A stretch of DNA of 64,000 nt, from contig CAJJBJ010000003.1 of NCBI GenBank assembly GCA_905182455.1, forward strand, positions 186,001-250,000. The letters are read 5' to 3'. Both the position numbers and the translations under genes were made by a program. The stretch is from an uncultured Planktomarina sp. GTDB lineage: Bacteria > Pseudomonadota > Alphaproteobacteria > Rhodobacterales > Rhodobacteraceae. The notes beneath the pieces are model-generated. The model was not told the origin of the DNA. It searched no databases and was given only the letters and a program-made list of their open reading frames with translations. This document shows, piece after piece, positions 39,464 to 50,590 of the stretch; position 1 is the first letter of the stretch, and each line of letters starts with the position of its first letter.

Positions 39464-39467
39464 AGGA

Positions 39468-39857
39468 CTAAATCCAATCAAAAGTTGTTAGGGTCACGAA
39501 GAGCGCAAAAATCCCGTTTGAACAAAGCATACAGAACACGGCGAATGATCCGAGGTCTTTGGCATGTTTTGCCGCAAGTGACCATTCAGGAGATACAAGA
39601 TCCACAATTTCTTCAATGGCCGTGTTCAGCGCTTCCGCCACCAAGGTCAGAAAAATCAGCAAAACAGCACCTATGAAATAAACACTGGCCGCGCCAATCA
39701 CGGCGAAAAGCACCAAGACAAGCCCACCTGCCAGCAGTTCATGCCGAAACGCTGTCTCGCCCCAAAGCCGTTTTGCGCCACTCCACGAATAGGAGGCCGC
39801 CGCATATACATGGGCGATGCCATACACTTTCTCATGTGGTTTGCGATTTTCAGCCAT
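39468..39857 (-). CDS. dgkA: diacylglycerol kinase
   Basis: 129-residue integral-membrane DgkA with three helices; the catalytic Glu lies in [15 protein letters not shown] and the upstream E in [10 protein letters not shown]. It phosphorylates diacylglycerol to phosphatidic acid, recycling the by-product of phosphoethanolamine transfer. Start at [10 protein letters not shown]. Its ATG overlaps the end of the rebuilt eptA1 frame (ATGGCTGA). Intact. Confidence 0.93.
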   Translation of the reverse strand: MAENRKPHEKVYGIAHVYAAASYSWSGAKRLWGETAFRHELLAGGLVLVLFAVIGAASVYFIGAVLLIFLTLVAEALNTAIEEIVDLVSPEWSLAAKHAKDLGSFAVFCMLCSNGIFALFVTLTTFDWI

Positions 39858-41465
39858 TGGATGTCTTTCTACAGGTGTCAAAAATATCAAGTTCAGGGTC
39901 ACGCAAAGAAGTCTCAACTCCAGTCATACCTAACAGAGTATGAAACAGATTTGCATGGGAATAATCTGGAGCAGGTTTGCGGTCAAACACTCAAGAGTCT
40001 GCGCCCGTGTCTCTTTGGTATTCGTCCGACAGCCAGATGAGCATTGGCACTTTGGTTTGCTGATCAGGGGCCATGAAATAAGGCGCGCCGTGCAGGTATA
40101 GCCCCTTCTCTCCTAGTGACTCGCCATGATCCGAGACGTAGATCATCGATGTGCTCAACCCGCTTTGAGCTGCCAGAAGTTCAATCAAATCTGCCAATAC
40201 TTTATCGGTGTAGGCAATTGTATTGTCATATGCATTGGTCAGCTCTTGGGCCGTGCAATCGCTGAAATTGGATGTGCGGCAGGCAGGCTGGAACCGTTCA
40301 GAGGCCTGTGGGTATCGCAGATAATACGAGGGGCCATGGCTGCCAATTTGATGCAAGACCAAAACCGTGTCGGATTGAATGTCCACCAATCGCCGAGCCA
40401 CTTCAGCCCCCAAGATACCATCAAGGCATTCGCCTTCACCGCAAAACTCAGGATCATTCGCATAAGTCACGGAGGAATAGATCGCCCGCGCCGCAAGCCC
40501 TTTGTCGCCAGTGTTATTGTCGATCCATTCTACCCGGTATCCGGCTCTCTGAATGACGTCCAACACATTTTCATGCGATTTGCCGCGCTCAAAGGAATAG
40601 GCGGCGCGATCAAATTTGGAAAACATACAGGGCAAAGATACGGCCGTGGATGTGCCACAGCTTGAAACATTGTCAAAATATGCAATATCTTTCTTGGCAA
40701 GTTCTGGATTAGTTATACGCTTATACCCGCCCAAACTGAAATTTTGCGCGCGCGCGGTCTCGCCAATCACAACAACGGTTAGCTTAGGTATTTTTGCAGC
40801 TTTGAAATCCGCAGCCAAAACTGCATCAAGACCAATTTCGTTAAACTCCAAGGTCGCCGAGCGAGTGAGCATAGCACCATAACGGAACGTTTCCACAATG
40901 GGTGCTAGCGGTTGAAAACTGGATTTTAGATCAATGCGCGTACGCAAGACGGAGGCATTTCCCTTTAGATCCGTTGCAATCAGGCCCACAAACCCAACCC
41001 CACAGAGCACAAATGCCAGCAGGTTTTGCCATATGGAGGTTACAAAGCCGCGATGCGACAGACGTATGAACAAGACCAGGACCGCAGGCAGAAGCCCAGC
41101 CAACCCCACCCAAAGCACGAATGGCACTGTGATCAGATGTTTGCCTTCAGTGATGGTGGTGGTGACCACATTTTGGATCATTTCACGGTCAATCACGATG
41201 CCCAATTGGTCCATATAAAAAGATGTGACCGCCGAAAGGCAAACAAGATCGCAATGAGCGGGCGCAACAGCCGGTTGAAAGCGAACACAGACACAAGACC
41301 GCAGCATAGCAAAAAGAATGCTCCAGCAAAAACGACTCCACGCCAGAGTGATCCGTGAAAAATCTCACCCCAATGGCTCCAGAATGTGGCGTTGTGCAGC
41401 ACGAAGACAACGGCCACAGATAGAACAACAAGCACCAGCGGGTGAATAGGTCTTCTAAGTGTCAT
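39851..41465 (-). pseudogene. eptA: phosphoethanolamine transferase EptA-like (copy 1), frameshift and stop
   Basis: Inner-membrane enzyme that moves phosphoethanolamine from PE to lipid A or a similar acceptor. The first 90 residues (MTLRRPIHPLVLVVLSVAVV, membrane helices) are in one frame; near 41238 one T is missing and the sense continues LSAVTSFYMDQLGIVIDREM. The alkaline-phosphatase-like domain has VVIGETARAQNFSLGGY, the nucleophile Thr in SSCGTSTAVSLPCMFS, and YVSDHGESLGEKGLYLHGAP. An in-frame TGA at 39991-39993 cuts off the last 46 residues, which remain readable (DYSHANLFHTLLGM to TCRKTSNG). Two independent lesions favour a true pseudogene. Confidence 0.87.
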
Positions 41466-41468
41466 GAT

Positions 41469-42833
41469 TTAAACGTCCAGAGCTGGCTTAGATCTATTCG
41501 AATAGGCGAAAATCGGGATCATCAACAGATACACCGCATTCGCCGTCAAAAGAGTATACCAAGGAAAAACAATCAGGCAGACGAGAAAAATCGCAACCAC
41601 CAAGATGACCGGCAACCGCATAGAGGCAGGAAACATTGCGCCTTTCAAAGAGATTGTCGGGAATGTGCCCACAGCAAGAGCTGCGCAGATGACCACAAAT
41701 ATGATGGCTGGGACTGCATAATGCTCAGCCACATCAACGCCGGCCATGACCAAAAACAGCGGGGATAAGCCTAAGCATGCCAAAGCAGGGGCTGGAACGC
41801 CAATGAAGTTCAAAGACTTCTCCTCACCACCTTGGCTCACATTGAACCTTGCCAAGCGCAACGCACAGCATACAGAAAAGATCATCACGGCGATCCAGCC
41901 AAAACTGGAGGCTGCGGAATTGGCAAATATGGTGAAATAGATCACTAATGGCGTTGCTATACCAAAGTTGAAAAAATCCGCGAGGGTATCCAACTCGGCA
42001 CCAATTTTACTCTCACTTTGCAAAGCTCGCGCAAGGCGTCCATCCACCGCATCCAAGATCATCGCGAAAACAAGCAGATAAAGGGCTGTACTGATATTGC
42101 CCTGAAGCGCCATTCTTACAGCTGTCAGACCAACGCATATCCCAAAGATGGTGACAATATTTGGAAGCATTTTTGAGAATGGTTCACGTGGTGATGCGTT
42201 GGTCGTTGTCATGGTACCCCGAAATAACCGCCATAGACTTTTGCGGAAATTAGAAAATTTAGTAGAAAATAAGCCCGCCACCAGAAGCCCGGTTGCGGCT
42301 CCGGCAACTGTAGCAGAGATCGTATGCTTGTCCAACATAACACGTGCATACATTGTGGCCAATAAAACAGGAATCACGATAACACCGAGCCACCAGCTAT
42401 ATCGTCGCATGATGAAATAGGCACAAGCCCCCGCAAGCGTGGAATGGCCCGATGGCGTGTTGTGTTTGCTTGTGGCAGAATTGGGTCTTTGTCCAAGCCG
42501 TGTGCCCATGATTTCAACATCATTTAACAAACGCTTTGGCCCATGGGACGCCAAAATCCCAGCCACAGTAATGAAGCCGAGCTGTTTGAGGCCTTCTTTA
42601 TCCTTCAACACCAAGGCCATAGCAAAGGGCAGCAGGGTATTTATGTGACGGCCATAATCCTCAACCGCTACCACAAACGGCATATCCTGCCCGCCCTTGG
42701 AGACCGCGTAGTCATTTTCCAAATCACTGGGATAAAGCGAGGCCGATACAATGATAAGCAACATCATAAAAACCAGAACGCTGTGCCTGTAAAACACTCT
42801 TAATGGCTGCGTGAGAATATCCATAAATGTCAT
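41469..42833 (-). CDS. PAP2 phosphatase - phosphatidylserine synthase fusion
   Basis: 454 residues joining two membrane enzymes. Residues 1-200 are a PAP2-type lipid phosphatase with PSGH (127-130) and R-x5-H (Arg164, His170) motifs, though the first K-x6-RP motif is only partly kept. Residues 220-454 are a CDP-alcohol phosphatidyltransferase of the PssA type with the complete DAVDGRLAR...GAELDTLAD signature (Asp261 to Asp286) and C-terminal helices. It should make phosphatidylserine from CDP-diacylglycerol and serine and, in the same chain, remove a lipid phosphate. ATG at 42833 follows AAGGGTGG. It sits between two eptA copies with gaps of 14 and 3 bp. Intact. A PssA of this length is unusual. 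Confidence 0.85.
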   Translation of the reverse strand: MTFMDILTQPLRVFYRHSVLVFMMLLIIVSASLYPSDLENDYAVSKGGQDMPFVVAVEDYGRHINTLLPFAMALVLKDKEGLKQLGFITVAGILASHGPKRLLNDVEIMGTRLGQRPNSATSKHNTPSGHSTLAGACAYFIMRRYSWWLGVIVIPVLLATMYARVMLDKHTISATVAGAATGLLVAGLFSTKFSNFRKSLWRLFRGTMTTTNASPREPFSKMLPNIVTIFGICVGLTAVRMALQGNISTALYLLVFAMILDAVDGRLARALQSESKIGAELDTLADFFNFGIATPLVIYFTIFANSAASSFGWIAVMIFSVCCALRLARFNVSQGGEEKSLNFIGVPAPALACLGLSPLFLVMAGVDVAEHYAVPAIIFVVICAALAVGTFPTISLKGAMFPASMRLPVILVVAIFLVCLIVFPWYTLLTANAVYLLMIPIFAYSNRSKPALDV

Positions 42834-42847
42834 GCTACAAACCACCC

Positions 42848-44535
42848 TTACTGAGTATTAAAAACATCAAATTGCGGCTTGTAGATGTCGCTGCGCAGGC
42901 CGAAAGCGCCCATCACGCTGTGGAATGGAAAATCATGTGGAAAGGTTTCATCGCGCAAAATAGCCGCGTTGCTGAGCCCGCGCGATTGCTGAAAACCTTC
43001 AGACATCCACACCAGAAATGGAACTTCGCGTTGTTCCTTTGGGGCAAATGCAATGGGTGCGCCGTGTAGGTAGTACCCGCCTTCGCCGAGCGATTGGCCA
43101 TGATCCGCCACATAGATCACTGCCGCGTTTACATTTTTCATCTGCTTCAATTGTGAGATCAGATCAGCAATCAAACTGTCGGTGTATCTTATGGTGTTGT
43201 CATAGGCGTTGTTCAGCTCTTCATCGCTGCACTTTGCGATCTGAACCGTTTTGCAAACTGGCGTAAAATATTCGAACTCCGCCGGGTATTTATTATAATA
43301 GGCCGGCCCATGGCTGCCTGTTTGGTGCAGTGTGACAAAAACTCGGTCTGATTGCATTTGCTCGATCCGCTCAGACAGCTTCCAATTCAAAACCTCGTCA
43401 TACCCGCGCTTGGGGCAATCTGCGGCGCTGCAATCGGCCAAGATCTCTGCTGTGGTTTGATAAAGGTCTACGTCCACCGGTGGCGGGCCAGAGTTATTGC
43501 TCCTGAAAATCGTCGCAATGCCTTGTCTCTTTAAGTAGCTTGGCAAGGGTTCATATATCGTACGTGATGAGGCCCCTCGGCCCTCATGGGTGAGGATACA
43601 TGCGGTCGCTGAGATGGTATTTGTGGCGCAGGACAATCCAATTGGAAAGGCTGCAAGATTTTGATCAGCCGTAAAGGGATTAGTGTCGCGCACATAGCCC
43701 AGTGCGGAAAACCGATCTGCACGGGCCGCCTCCCCGATCACAAGAACCACAACGTCTTTGCTTGAAGAGCTCTCAGCAATAAAATGAGCATCAGGTAGCA
43801 GAACCTGCGTTCGGTTATCCATGGCCGCGCGGTTAAAATGCCGCCCGGTGTTCACAATATACGACCAAGGCAAAATCTTACTGCCCATGCGCGAGGCATG
43901 TTTATCATACCAAAGCACCGTGAAAGATGTAGCCATGATCCATACGACCAGCACTGAAATAGACCCAACCGAACCGGCCAAACGCCAAATACGCCTCGGT
44001 GCGCGCACGCCGACCAGCATTATAAACAGCGCCGGGATTAGACCCAAGAACACGACATAAGGAACGATGGAGATATGCAACAGCTCAGCTGTTTCGCGAG
44101 AGTCCGTGTTTAAGATATTAGCGATCATCGAGCGATCGATTTCGATACCGTAAGTCACCATAAAGTACAGCCCAAGCTGCATTGCAGATCAGTCAAAACA
44201 GCAGTCACAGATTTCATCACAAAAACTGAAATACTCGAAAGTATGAGCAGCAACATTGCCAAAAGACAAAACTGTAAAACCTGCAAAGAGATGATCTGAA
44301 TTACGCCGTCAAATTCGGTCAAATTGCTGACCAATAATGCATATCGAAGTAGCGGGGCTTGGAACGAAACCAAGTTGAATACACAAATGATTACCACCAA
44401 GCTCATCAAGCTGAATGTTTTCACCATCATCCATTTGAGCACGTAGTCGCAAAATTGGAATTCTCCACCCATGAGCCTGCGATCAAGCGAGCTCCTGTCC
44501 CTAAAATTTTCATAGCTACTTTCCTGTGTCAACAT
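42848..44535 (-). pseudogene. phosphoethanolamine transferase EptA-like (copy 2), one frameshift
   Basis: Second, diverged EptA-type protein. The N-terminal membrane part (VKTFSLMSLVVIICVFNLVS) breaks near 44190; adding one base joins AVLTDSAMQLGLYFMVTYGI. The catalytic domain has VLVIGEAARADRFSALGY, the nucleophile region SCATNTISATACILTH (altered from the usual SCGTATAVSLPC), and YVADHGQSLGEGGYYLHGAP. The changed nucleophile loop suggests a different acceptor. Start uncertain (44535 or 44473). It opens the operon. Confidence 0.82.
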
Positions 44536-44607
44536 TTGAGGCCAGTGAGGGGAGGATATGGCACAGCGCCATGGTACGCGCAATTGGGTGATCCAATTCG
44601 CAACATG

Positions 44608-44638
44608 CCCCTGCGGCGTTAGGATCTTGCCGCAGGGG
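44608..44638. terminator. 10-bp perfect hairpin after gdhA
   Basis: CCCCTGCGGC and GCCGCAGGGG are exact inverted repeats around 11 bases, between the gdhA stop and eptA2. A TTTTTT run appears on the plus strand about 12 bases after it, none directly on the minus strand, so direction is unclear. Confidence 0.55.
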
Positions 44639-44659
44639 TGGTTGACGTTTTTTAAATCA

Positions 44660-46097
<1,438 letters not shown>

Positions 46098-46173
46098 CAA
46101 AATATTCCTTAAATGAGGTGGACCGTATTGCCGCATCTTAGGGGAGTATTCGACGAATTAAACGCGTAAATGC

Positions 46174-46671
46174 TTACAATTTCATGCCCATTAGGGAGGA
46201 ACCTTCGCGTTCAGCGATTAAAACGGCCAAAGTGTCCGACATAAATTTTGCATCCGAAGGAGCAGTGACGCCGCCGATCCCGATTCGAGCGCCAAATTTC
46301 CAATACATCCCTGGAATCCATGCGCGATTAGTCTTCTGTTTGAGGCTCACAACAAAACCGTTGGACGGTTTGAAAGCAAAAACACCACGCTCGACACGCG
46401 TGATATCATCGATCAAGGCCAAGGTCCTACCATCTTCAAAAAACAAACCCGTGGTGCGCAGCTCGATATAGCCCGTAGTGCCCCGTTGCATTGCGCGGGC
46501 CATCCACAAAACTGCGGCCGCTACGGCGACAAGAAAGACTTTATGAAAAAAACTGGCATCGGTGGTCATCGTCAAATAGAGGAGCAAAAATCCAAGAAGC
46601 ATCATGACTAATAGAGCAAAGCCGCGACGCACAGGCGAAGCCTTAAGTTGGGTGATTACAGAATCCGACAT
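46174..46671 (-). CDS. conserved small membrane protein, unknown function
   Basis: 165 residues. Two adjacent hydrophobic helices (FALLVMMLLGFLLLYLTMT and VFLVAVAAAVLWMARAMQ) followed by a beta-rich cytosolic part (GYIELRTTGLFFEDGRTLAL, GVFAFKPSNGFVVSL) resembling a PH-like bacterial domain. The ending GVTAPSDAKFMSDTLAVLIA is helical. I do not know a function. Alone between gdhA and a dehydrogenase. Intact. Confidence 0.7.
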   Translation of the reverse strand: MSDSVITQLKASPVRRGFALLVMMLLGFLLLYLTMTTDASFFHKVFLVAVAAAVLWMARAMQRGTTGYIELRTTGLFFEDGRTLALIDDITRVERGVFAFKPSNGFVVSLKQKTNRAWIPGMYWKFGARIGIGGVTAPSDAKFMSDTLAVLIAEREGSSLMGMKL

Positions 46672-46760
46672 GTCACGCTACCTCAAGTTTCAAAGCTGGA
46701 GGCGGTTGCCTCAGGGCTTAACTGCCTTGAAACGACCAAAGATGAAAGTTGAAACTGCGT

Positions 46761-47705
46761 CTAACGACGCACAACCACTTCATAGCCCCGCTCTTCAAGC
46801 TCATCATCGACCAAATCCTCAGGAAAACCGGGGGCCAAAATGCTCAGGCCCGTTGCTTCCTCCAACCGTTCAATAATGCGATCCGATTGGGCGCGAGTGC
46901 CATATCGTTTTTGCCCATCACTCATGATATCGATGATCATAGGCGAAATTTCCAAAGGTACTCCGTGATCATCTGCTATTTTTTGGAACAGGCCGATATC
47001 TTTTTGCACCAGATCCATCGTAAAATTCACGTCCCGCGAGCCGGATAAAATTAGCTGGCTTTCGGTTTCATGCACAAAAGATGTGCCAGATGACATGGCA
47101 ATCGCCTCATAGGTCATGCCCAAATCCATGCCCGCCGCTTTCATCACGGTTAAAGCCTCGCAGACAGTGATCAAATTTGCGGTGGCCAAATAGTTGGTCA
47201 TCACCTTCAACGTGCTGGAATTGCCGATCTCTCCAACATGCAAAATTCGTCGCCCCATAAAGGTTAAGATTGGCAGCACCTTGTCGAAGGTCTCACGCGT
47301 ACAGCCTGCGTAGATCGAGATATTGCCGGTATCCGCCCGATGGCACCCACCAGAAACCGGACAATCCACCGCTTCCCCACCTGCCCCTACAACTAAGGCG
47401 CCAAGGCGTTTAACCTCATTTGCGTCTGTGGTCGACATTTCCATCCAAATCTTACCCGGTCCCACATGCGGCAACATTTTTGTCACCACCGCATCTGAGG
47501 CCGCCGGACTTGGCAAGCAGGTAATCACCACGTCACAGGTTTGCATCAAATGCGCCGGGCCCAGCCCATCCGCCGCGCCACGCGACACAAAATCCGCCAC
47601 GAACACCGAGTTTAAATCATGGACGCTCAGGTTCATCCCATTGCGCAACAGACTGCCTGATAATTTACCACCGACGTTGCCTAAACCAATAAATCCAATC
47701 TTCAT
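46761..47705 (-). CDS. NAD(P)-dependent beta-hydroxyacid dehydrogenase (GarR/MmsB-like)
   Basis: 314 residues of the 3-hydroxyisobutyrate/tartronate-semialdehyde reductase family: Rossmann start MKIGFIGLGNVGGKLSGSLL, substrate loop CPVSGGCHRADTGNISIYAG, and catalytic Lys in STLKVMTNYLATAN. Compared with GarR the C-terminus is longer (IIERLEEATGLSILAPGFP to the end). The frame is open far upstream, but ATG at 47705 after AGGAG is the start. Divergent from the Fe-S gene at 47814. Substrate unknown. Intact. Confidence 0.88.
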   Translation of the reverse strand: MKIGFIGLGNVGGKLSGSLLRNGMNLSVHDLNSVFVADFVSRGAADGLGPAHLMQTCDVVITCLPSPAASDAVVTKMLPHVGPGKIWMEMSTTDANEVKRLGALVVGAGGEAVDCPVSGGCHRADTGNISIYAGCTRETFDKVLPILTFMGRRILHVGEIGNSSTLKVMTNYLATANLITVCEALTVMKAAGMDLGMTYEAIAMSSGTSFVHETESQLILSGSRDVNFTMDLVQKDIGLFQKIADDHGVPLEISPMIIDIMSDGQKRYGTRAQSDRIIERLEEATGLSILAPGFPEDLVDDELEERGYEVVVRR

Positions 47706-47813
47706 GAGCCATCTCCTGATCTCTTTTGTATGCGCACAAGAGCATCCATAGCCGACATGTCGCCCCCATTTGCGACGCTTGTTATCTCGGTTGTGATTTT
47801 GCAAGATGATTTT

Positions 47814-48959
47814 ATGCAAAAACCAAGCGATCTTGCCGCCGGCATTGAAACCACATCTGAATTCAAAAGGTTTTCTCAGAAAAACGATGTGTTTTCGCGG
47901 GCCTTTTGGGATTCGTCGGTGCGCACCGACGAAACCGATGCGTTTTTTGCCAGCTACCGGATGGAAGCCACCCCGCGGCGTGGTGACGGGTTTACTCAAA
48001 GAGACTTTGCCCTGCGCAATGCCAGTTGGTTGATCTCTGACATTATGACAGACCGCTTTGCAGGCCAAGGTCGGCGCGAGGGCTTTCAGGCTCCCATCAG
48101 CAACGATACGCCAGTCGCCGATGACAAACACCTATTTGACAGCCCCAAGGCGGCCAGTGCGGATGTAAAAAAAGTGTCACGATTCTTTGGTGCGGATCTC
48201 TGCGGGGTGACCGCCTTAGATCCCCGTTGGCTTTATGACACACGGGTGGATGTGCGTGATATGTCTCAGGCCGATCTCGGATTGCCGGAAGGCCTCAGCC
48301 ATGTGATCGTCTTGGGTCATGAAATGGATAAAGATCTCGTGCGCACCTACCCCTCGGCGCTTGGCGGAGCGGCAACCGGCCGGGAATATAGTCATGAAGC
48401 TGCCATCGTGATGCAACTTGCCGCCTATATTCGCAATCTGGGGTATCAGGCTGTAGCCTCGATGAATGACACGGGCTTGGTTATTCCCATGGCGGTGCAG
48501 GCGGGTCTGGGAGAATATGCGCGCAACCAATTGGTCATCACGCAAGAATTTGGCCCACGGTTGCGGTTTTCAAAAATATTCACAGATATGCCTTTGGACA
48601 TAGACCAGCCCAAACGGCCCGGCGTCGCAAAATTTTGTGATATTTGCACCAAATGCGCTGACGCCTGCCCGGTAAAGGCCCTGCCCTTCGGCTCTCCCAA
48701 GGTCGGTGGTGGCACATCGTCCATTCAGGGCGTGAAAAAATGGACGTCAGATGCTGAAAAATGCTTTTCTTTCTGGGCTAAATTGAGCAGTGATTGCGCG
48801 ATTTGCATGCGGGTGTGCCCGTTCAATCGCGATTTAAGCAGTTGGCCCCATCGGCTTTGGCTTCGTTTAGCGCTCTCCCCGGCCAGACGGCTTGCCCTTT
48901 GGCTGGACCGCTACCGCGCTGGACGTTTGAAGCCCAGCAGCTGGTGGGCGCAGCGTTGA
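47814..48959 (+). CDS. reductive-dehalogenase-like 4Fe-4S protein
   Basis: 381 residues. The C-terminus has two 4Fe-4S motifs, CDICTKCADACPVKAL and, after a gap, CAICMRVCPFNRDL, in the RdhA/QueG-like arrangement. The middle (NDTGLVIPMAVQAGLGEYAR, LRFSKIFTDMPLDID) follows the cobalamin-binding part of reductive dehalogenases. No Tat signal is present, so it would be a cytosolic, non-respiratory form, as found in some marine Roseobacters. It is longer than QueG and lacks QueG's C-terminal HEAT part. Start uncertain (47757 also possible). No membrane anchor gene is adjacent. Intact. Confidence 0.7.
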   Translation: MQKPSDLAAGIETTSEFKRFSQKNDVFSRAFWDSSVRTDETDAFFASYRMEATPRRGDGFTQRDFALRNASWLISDIMTDRFAGQGRREGFQAPISNDTPVADDKHLFDSPKAASADVKKVSRFFGADLCGVTALDPRWLYDTRVDVRDMSQADLGLPEGLSHVIVLGHEMDKDLVRTYPSALGGAATGREYSHEAAIVMQLAAYIRNLGYQAVASMNDTGLVIPMAVQAGLGEYARNQLVITQEFGPRLRFSKIFTDMPLDIDQPKRPGVAKFCDICTKCADACPVKALPFGSPKVGGGTSSIQGVKKWTSDAEKCFSFWAKLSSDCAICMRVCPFNRDLSSWPHRLWLRLALSPARRLALWLDRYRAGRLKPSSWWAQR

Positions 48960-49016
48960 AGTTGATTTTTCCGCAAGCCACGTTATTTGGCATTCAAACA
49001 ATCAAAGGATTGCCCA

Positions 49017-49928
49017 ATGTCACTGCGCCCTACTCTCGAGACACGCCAAGCCACGCCCACGCTTGAAGGAGCCGGTGTCAAACTGCACCGTGCCTTTGGT
49101 TTTCAAGATCCCTCCGAGATGGATCCTTTCCTGCTGTTTGATGATTTTCGCAATGAATTAACCGAAGATTTTGAAAAAGGCTTTCCGTGGCATCCGCACC
49201 GGGGCATTGAGACCATCACATATGTGTTGTCTGGCACAGTTGAGCATGGCGACAGCCTTGGCAACAAGGGCACCTTGGGCGCGGGGGATGTGCAATGGAT
49301 GACTGCAGGACGCGGGATTATGCATCAAGAGATGCCACAGGGCAATCAAAACGGCCAAATGCATGGGTTTCAACTATGGGGTAACTTGCCCGGCAGCCTG
49401 AAAATGACTGATCCTCGCTATCAAGATGTGGCGGGCACTGAAATCCCAGAAGTCATCGATGATGATGGCACGCGCGTCAAAGTTATCGTGGGCGAGTTTT
49501 GGGGCAAAAAAGGCCCTGTGGATGGAATCGCCGCAGATCCTCAGTATCTGGATATTTACGTGCCACCCGGCGTGCAAAAGACCTTCAAAATTGACACCTA
49601 CCGCCGAGCCTTTGCCTATGTGTTTGACGGGGCTGCAGCTTTTGTTGATGCCTCTGCGCCAACCGGGGTCTTGCTGGAAAAAGAAGTGGCCGGCCAAGAG
49701 GTCAACATTCGGGATTTATCGGGCAACCGCACCTTGATCCGTTTTGGCACCGGCGATGAAGTCTGTTTGCAAGCCGGCCCAGACGGAGTTCGTTTTCTGC
49801 TGATTTCCGGCGCCCCTATTGATGAACCGGTCGCTTGGCATGGCCCCATCGTGATGAACACCCGCGAAGAGCTGATGCAGGCCTTCAGCGAGCTGCGCAA
49901 CGGCACCTTTATCAAGCCTGCGCACTAA
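49017..49928 (+). CDS. pirin family protein
   Basis: 303 residues with the bicupin pirin fold: metal ligands in WHPHRGIETITYVLSG, EHGDSLGNKG and GRGIMHQEM. Start MSLRPTLETR after AAAGGA. Bacterial pirins can act as quercetinase-like dioxygenases or regulators; no substrate is implied here. It converges with a TetR gene, their ends overlapping by 17 bases. Intact. Confidence 0.9.
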   Translation: MSLRPTLETRQATPTLEGAGVKLHRAFGFQDPSEMDPFLLFDDFRNELTEDFEKGFPWHPHRGIETITYVLSGTVEHGDSLGNKGTLGAGDVQWMTAGRGIMHQEMPQGNQNGQMHGFQLWGNLPGSLKMTDPRYQDVAGTEIPEVIDDDGTRVKVIVGEFWGKKGPVDGIAADPQYLDIYVPPGVQKTFKIDTYRRAFAYVFDGAAAFVDASAPTGVLLEKEVAGQEVNIRDLSGNRTLIRFGTGDEVCLQAGPDGVRFLLISGAPIDEPVAWHGPIVMNTREELMQAFSELRNGTFIKPAH

Positions 49929-50511
49929 CCCCGAGAGCTTGACGCGTCAAAATGCAATATTGGCGCGTCAACTCATCGCTGGTCAATCTACCGTCTTCGC
50001 GAAACCAGTCCACTGGGCCCGTGAGAAGCGCAATCAGTGCTAAGCTGGTAATTTTAGGATCAGGCACTAAAAAATCACCCGAAACGACTCCACTCAAAAT
50101 CAAATTATAAATAATTTTTTCATAAATTCGTCGTTGTTCTACGATGGCATTGAAATTCGCCTCGCTAAGGTTGCGCAGCTCCATATAAGAGATGAACACC
50201 AATTCTGGTCGCTTTATGTGAAAATCAAGGTGGAAGGCCACGAAGTGATCAAGCGCTGCAATTGGGTTTTTCGGCACTAATTCCACCGCCCACTTGGACA
50301 GTAAATCCACCATATGGCCGTGCAGAAGATCAAATAATAAAGTTTGTTTATCAGGGGTATAGTTGTAAATCGCACCCGCTTGGACGCCCACATTCGCAGC
50401 AATTTGGCGCATGGTCACGGCAGCGAACCCATGACGAGCGAACAGCACAAGCGCTGCTTGTTTTATCTTTGGACCAGTAATTTCCGAGTGAGATCCAGTT
50501 TTGCGCGCCAT
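49912..50511 (-). CDS. TetR-family transcriptional regulator
   Basis: 199 residues. N-terminal HTH: ALVLFARHGFAAVTMRQIAA then NVGVQAGAIYNYTPDKQTLL, the typical TetR recognition helix. The C-terminal ligand domain (about residues 80-199) resembles the TetR_C_33/acyl-CoA-related type (ELVFISYMELRNLSEANF). Target unknown; the divergent neighbour is a lipoprotein gene starting 80 bp away. Intact. Confidence 0.88.
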   Translation of the reverse strand: MARKTGSHSEITGPKIKQAALVLFARHGFAAVTMRQIAANVGVQAGAIYNYTPDKQTLLFDLLHGHMVDLLSKWAVELVPKNPIAALDHFVAFHLDFHIKRPELVFISYMELRNLSEANFNAIVEQRRIYEKIIYNLILSGVVSGDFLVPDPKITSLALIALLTGPVDWFREDGRLTSDELTRQYCILTRQALGVSAQA

Positions 50512-50590
50512 TGCGCTATATTAACTGAACATTTGTTCAGATCAATCACCATTACTTGCCGTGGTGCAATTAGCGGTCTAGGAACAGCTT

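Noticed and set aside
42148-42803. Several plus-strand frames opposite the PAP2-PssA gene
   Set aside because: They overlap a gene with clear motifs, have no ribosome sites and encode nothing recognisable.
47814-48959. Epoxyqueuosine reductase QueG
   Set aside because: The two 4Fe-4S motifs are similar, but the protein lacks the QueG C-terminal repeat part, and its long N-terminal and middle parts resemble RdhA-type proteins.
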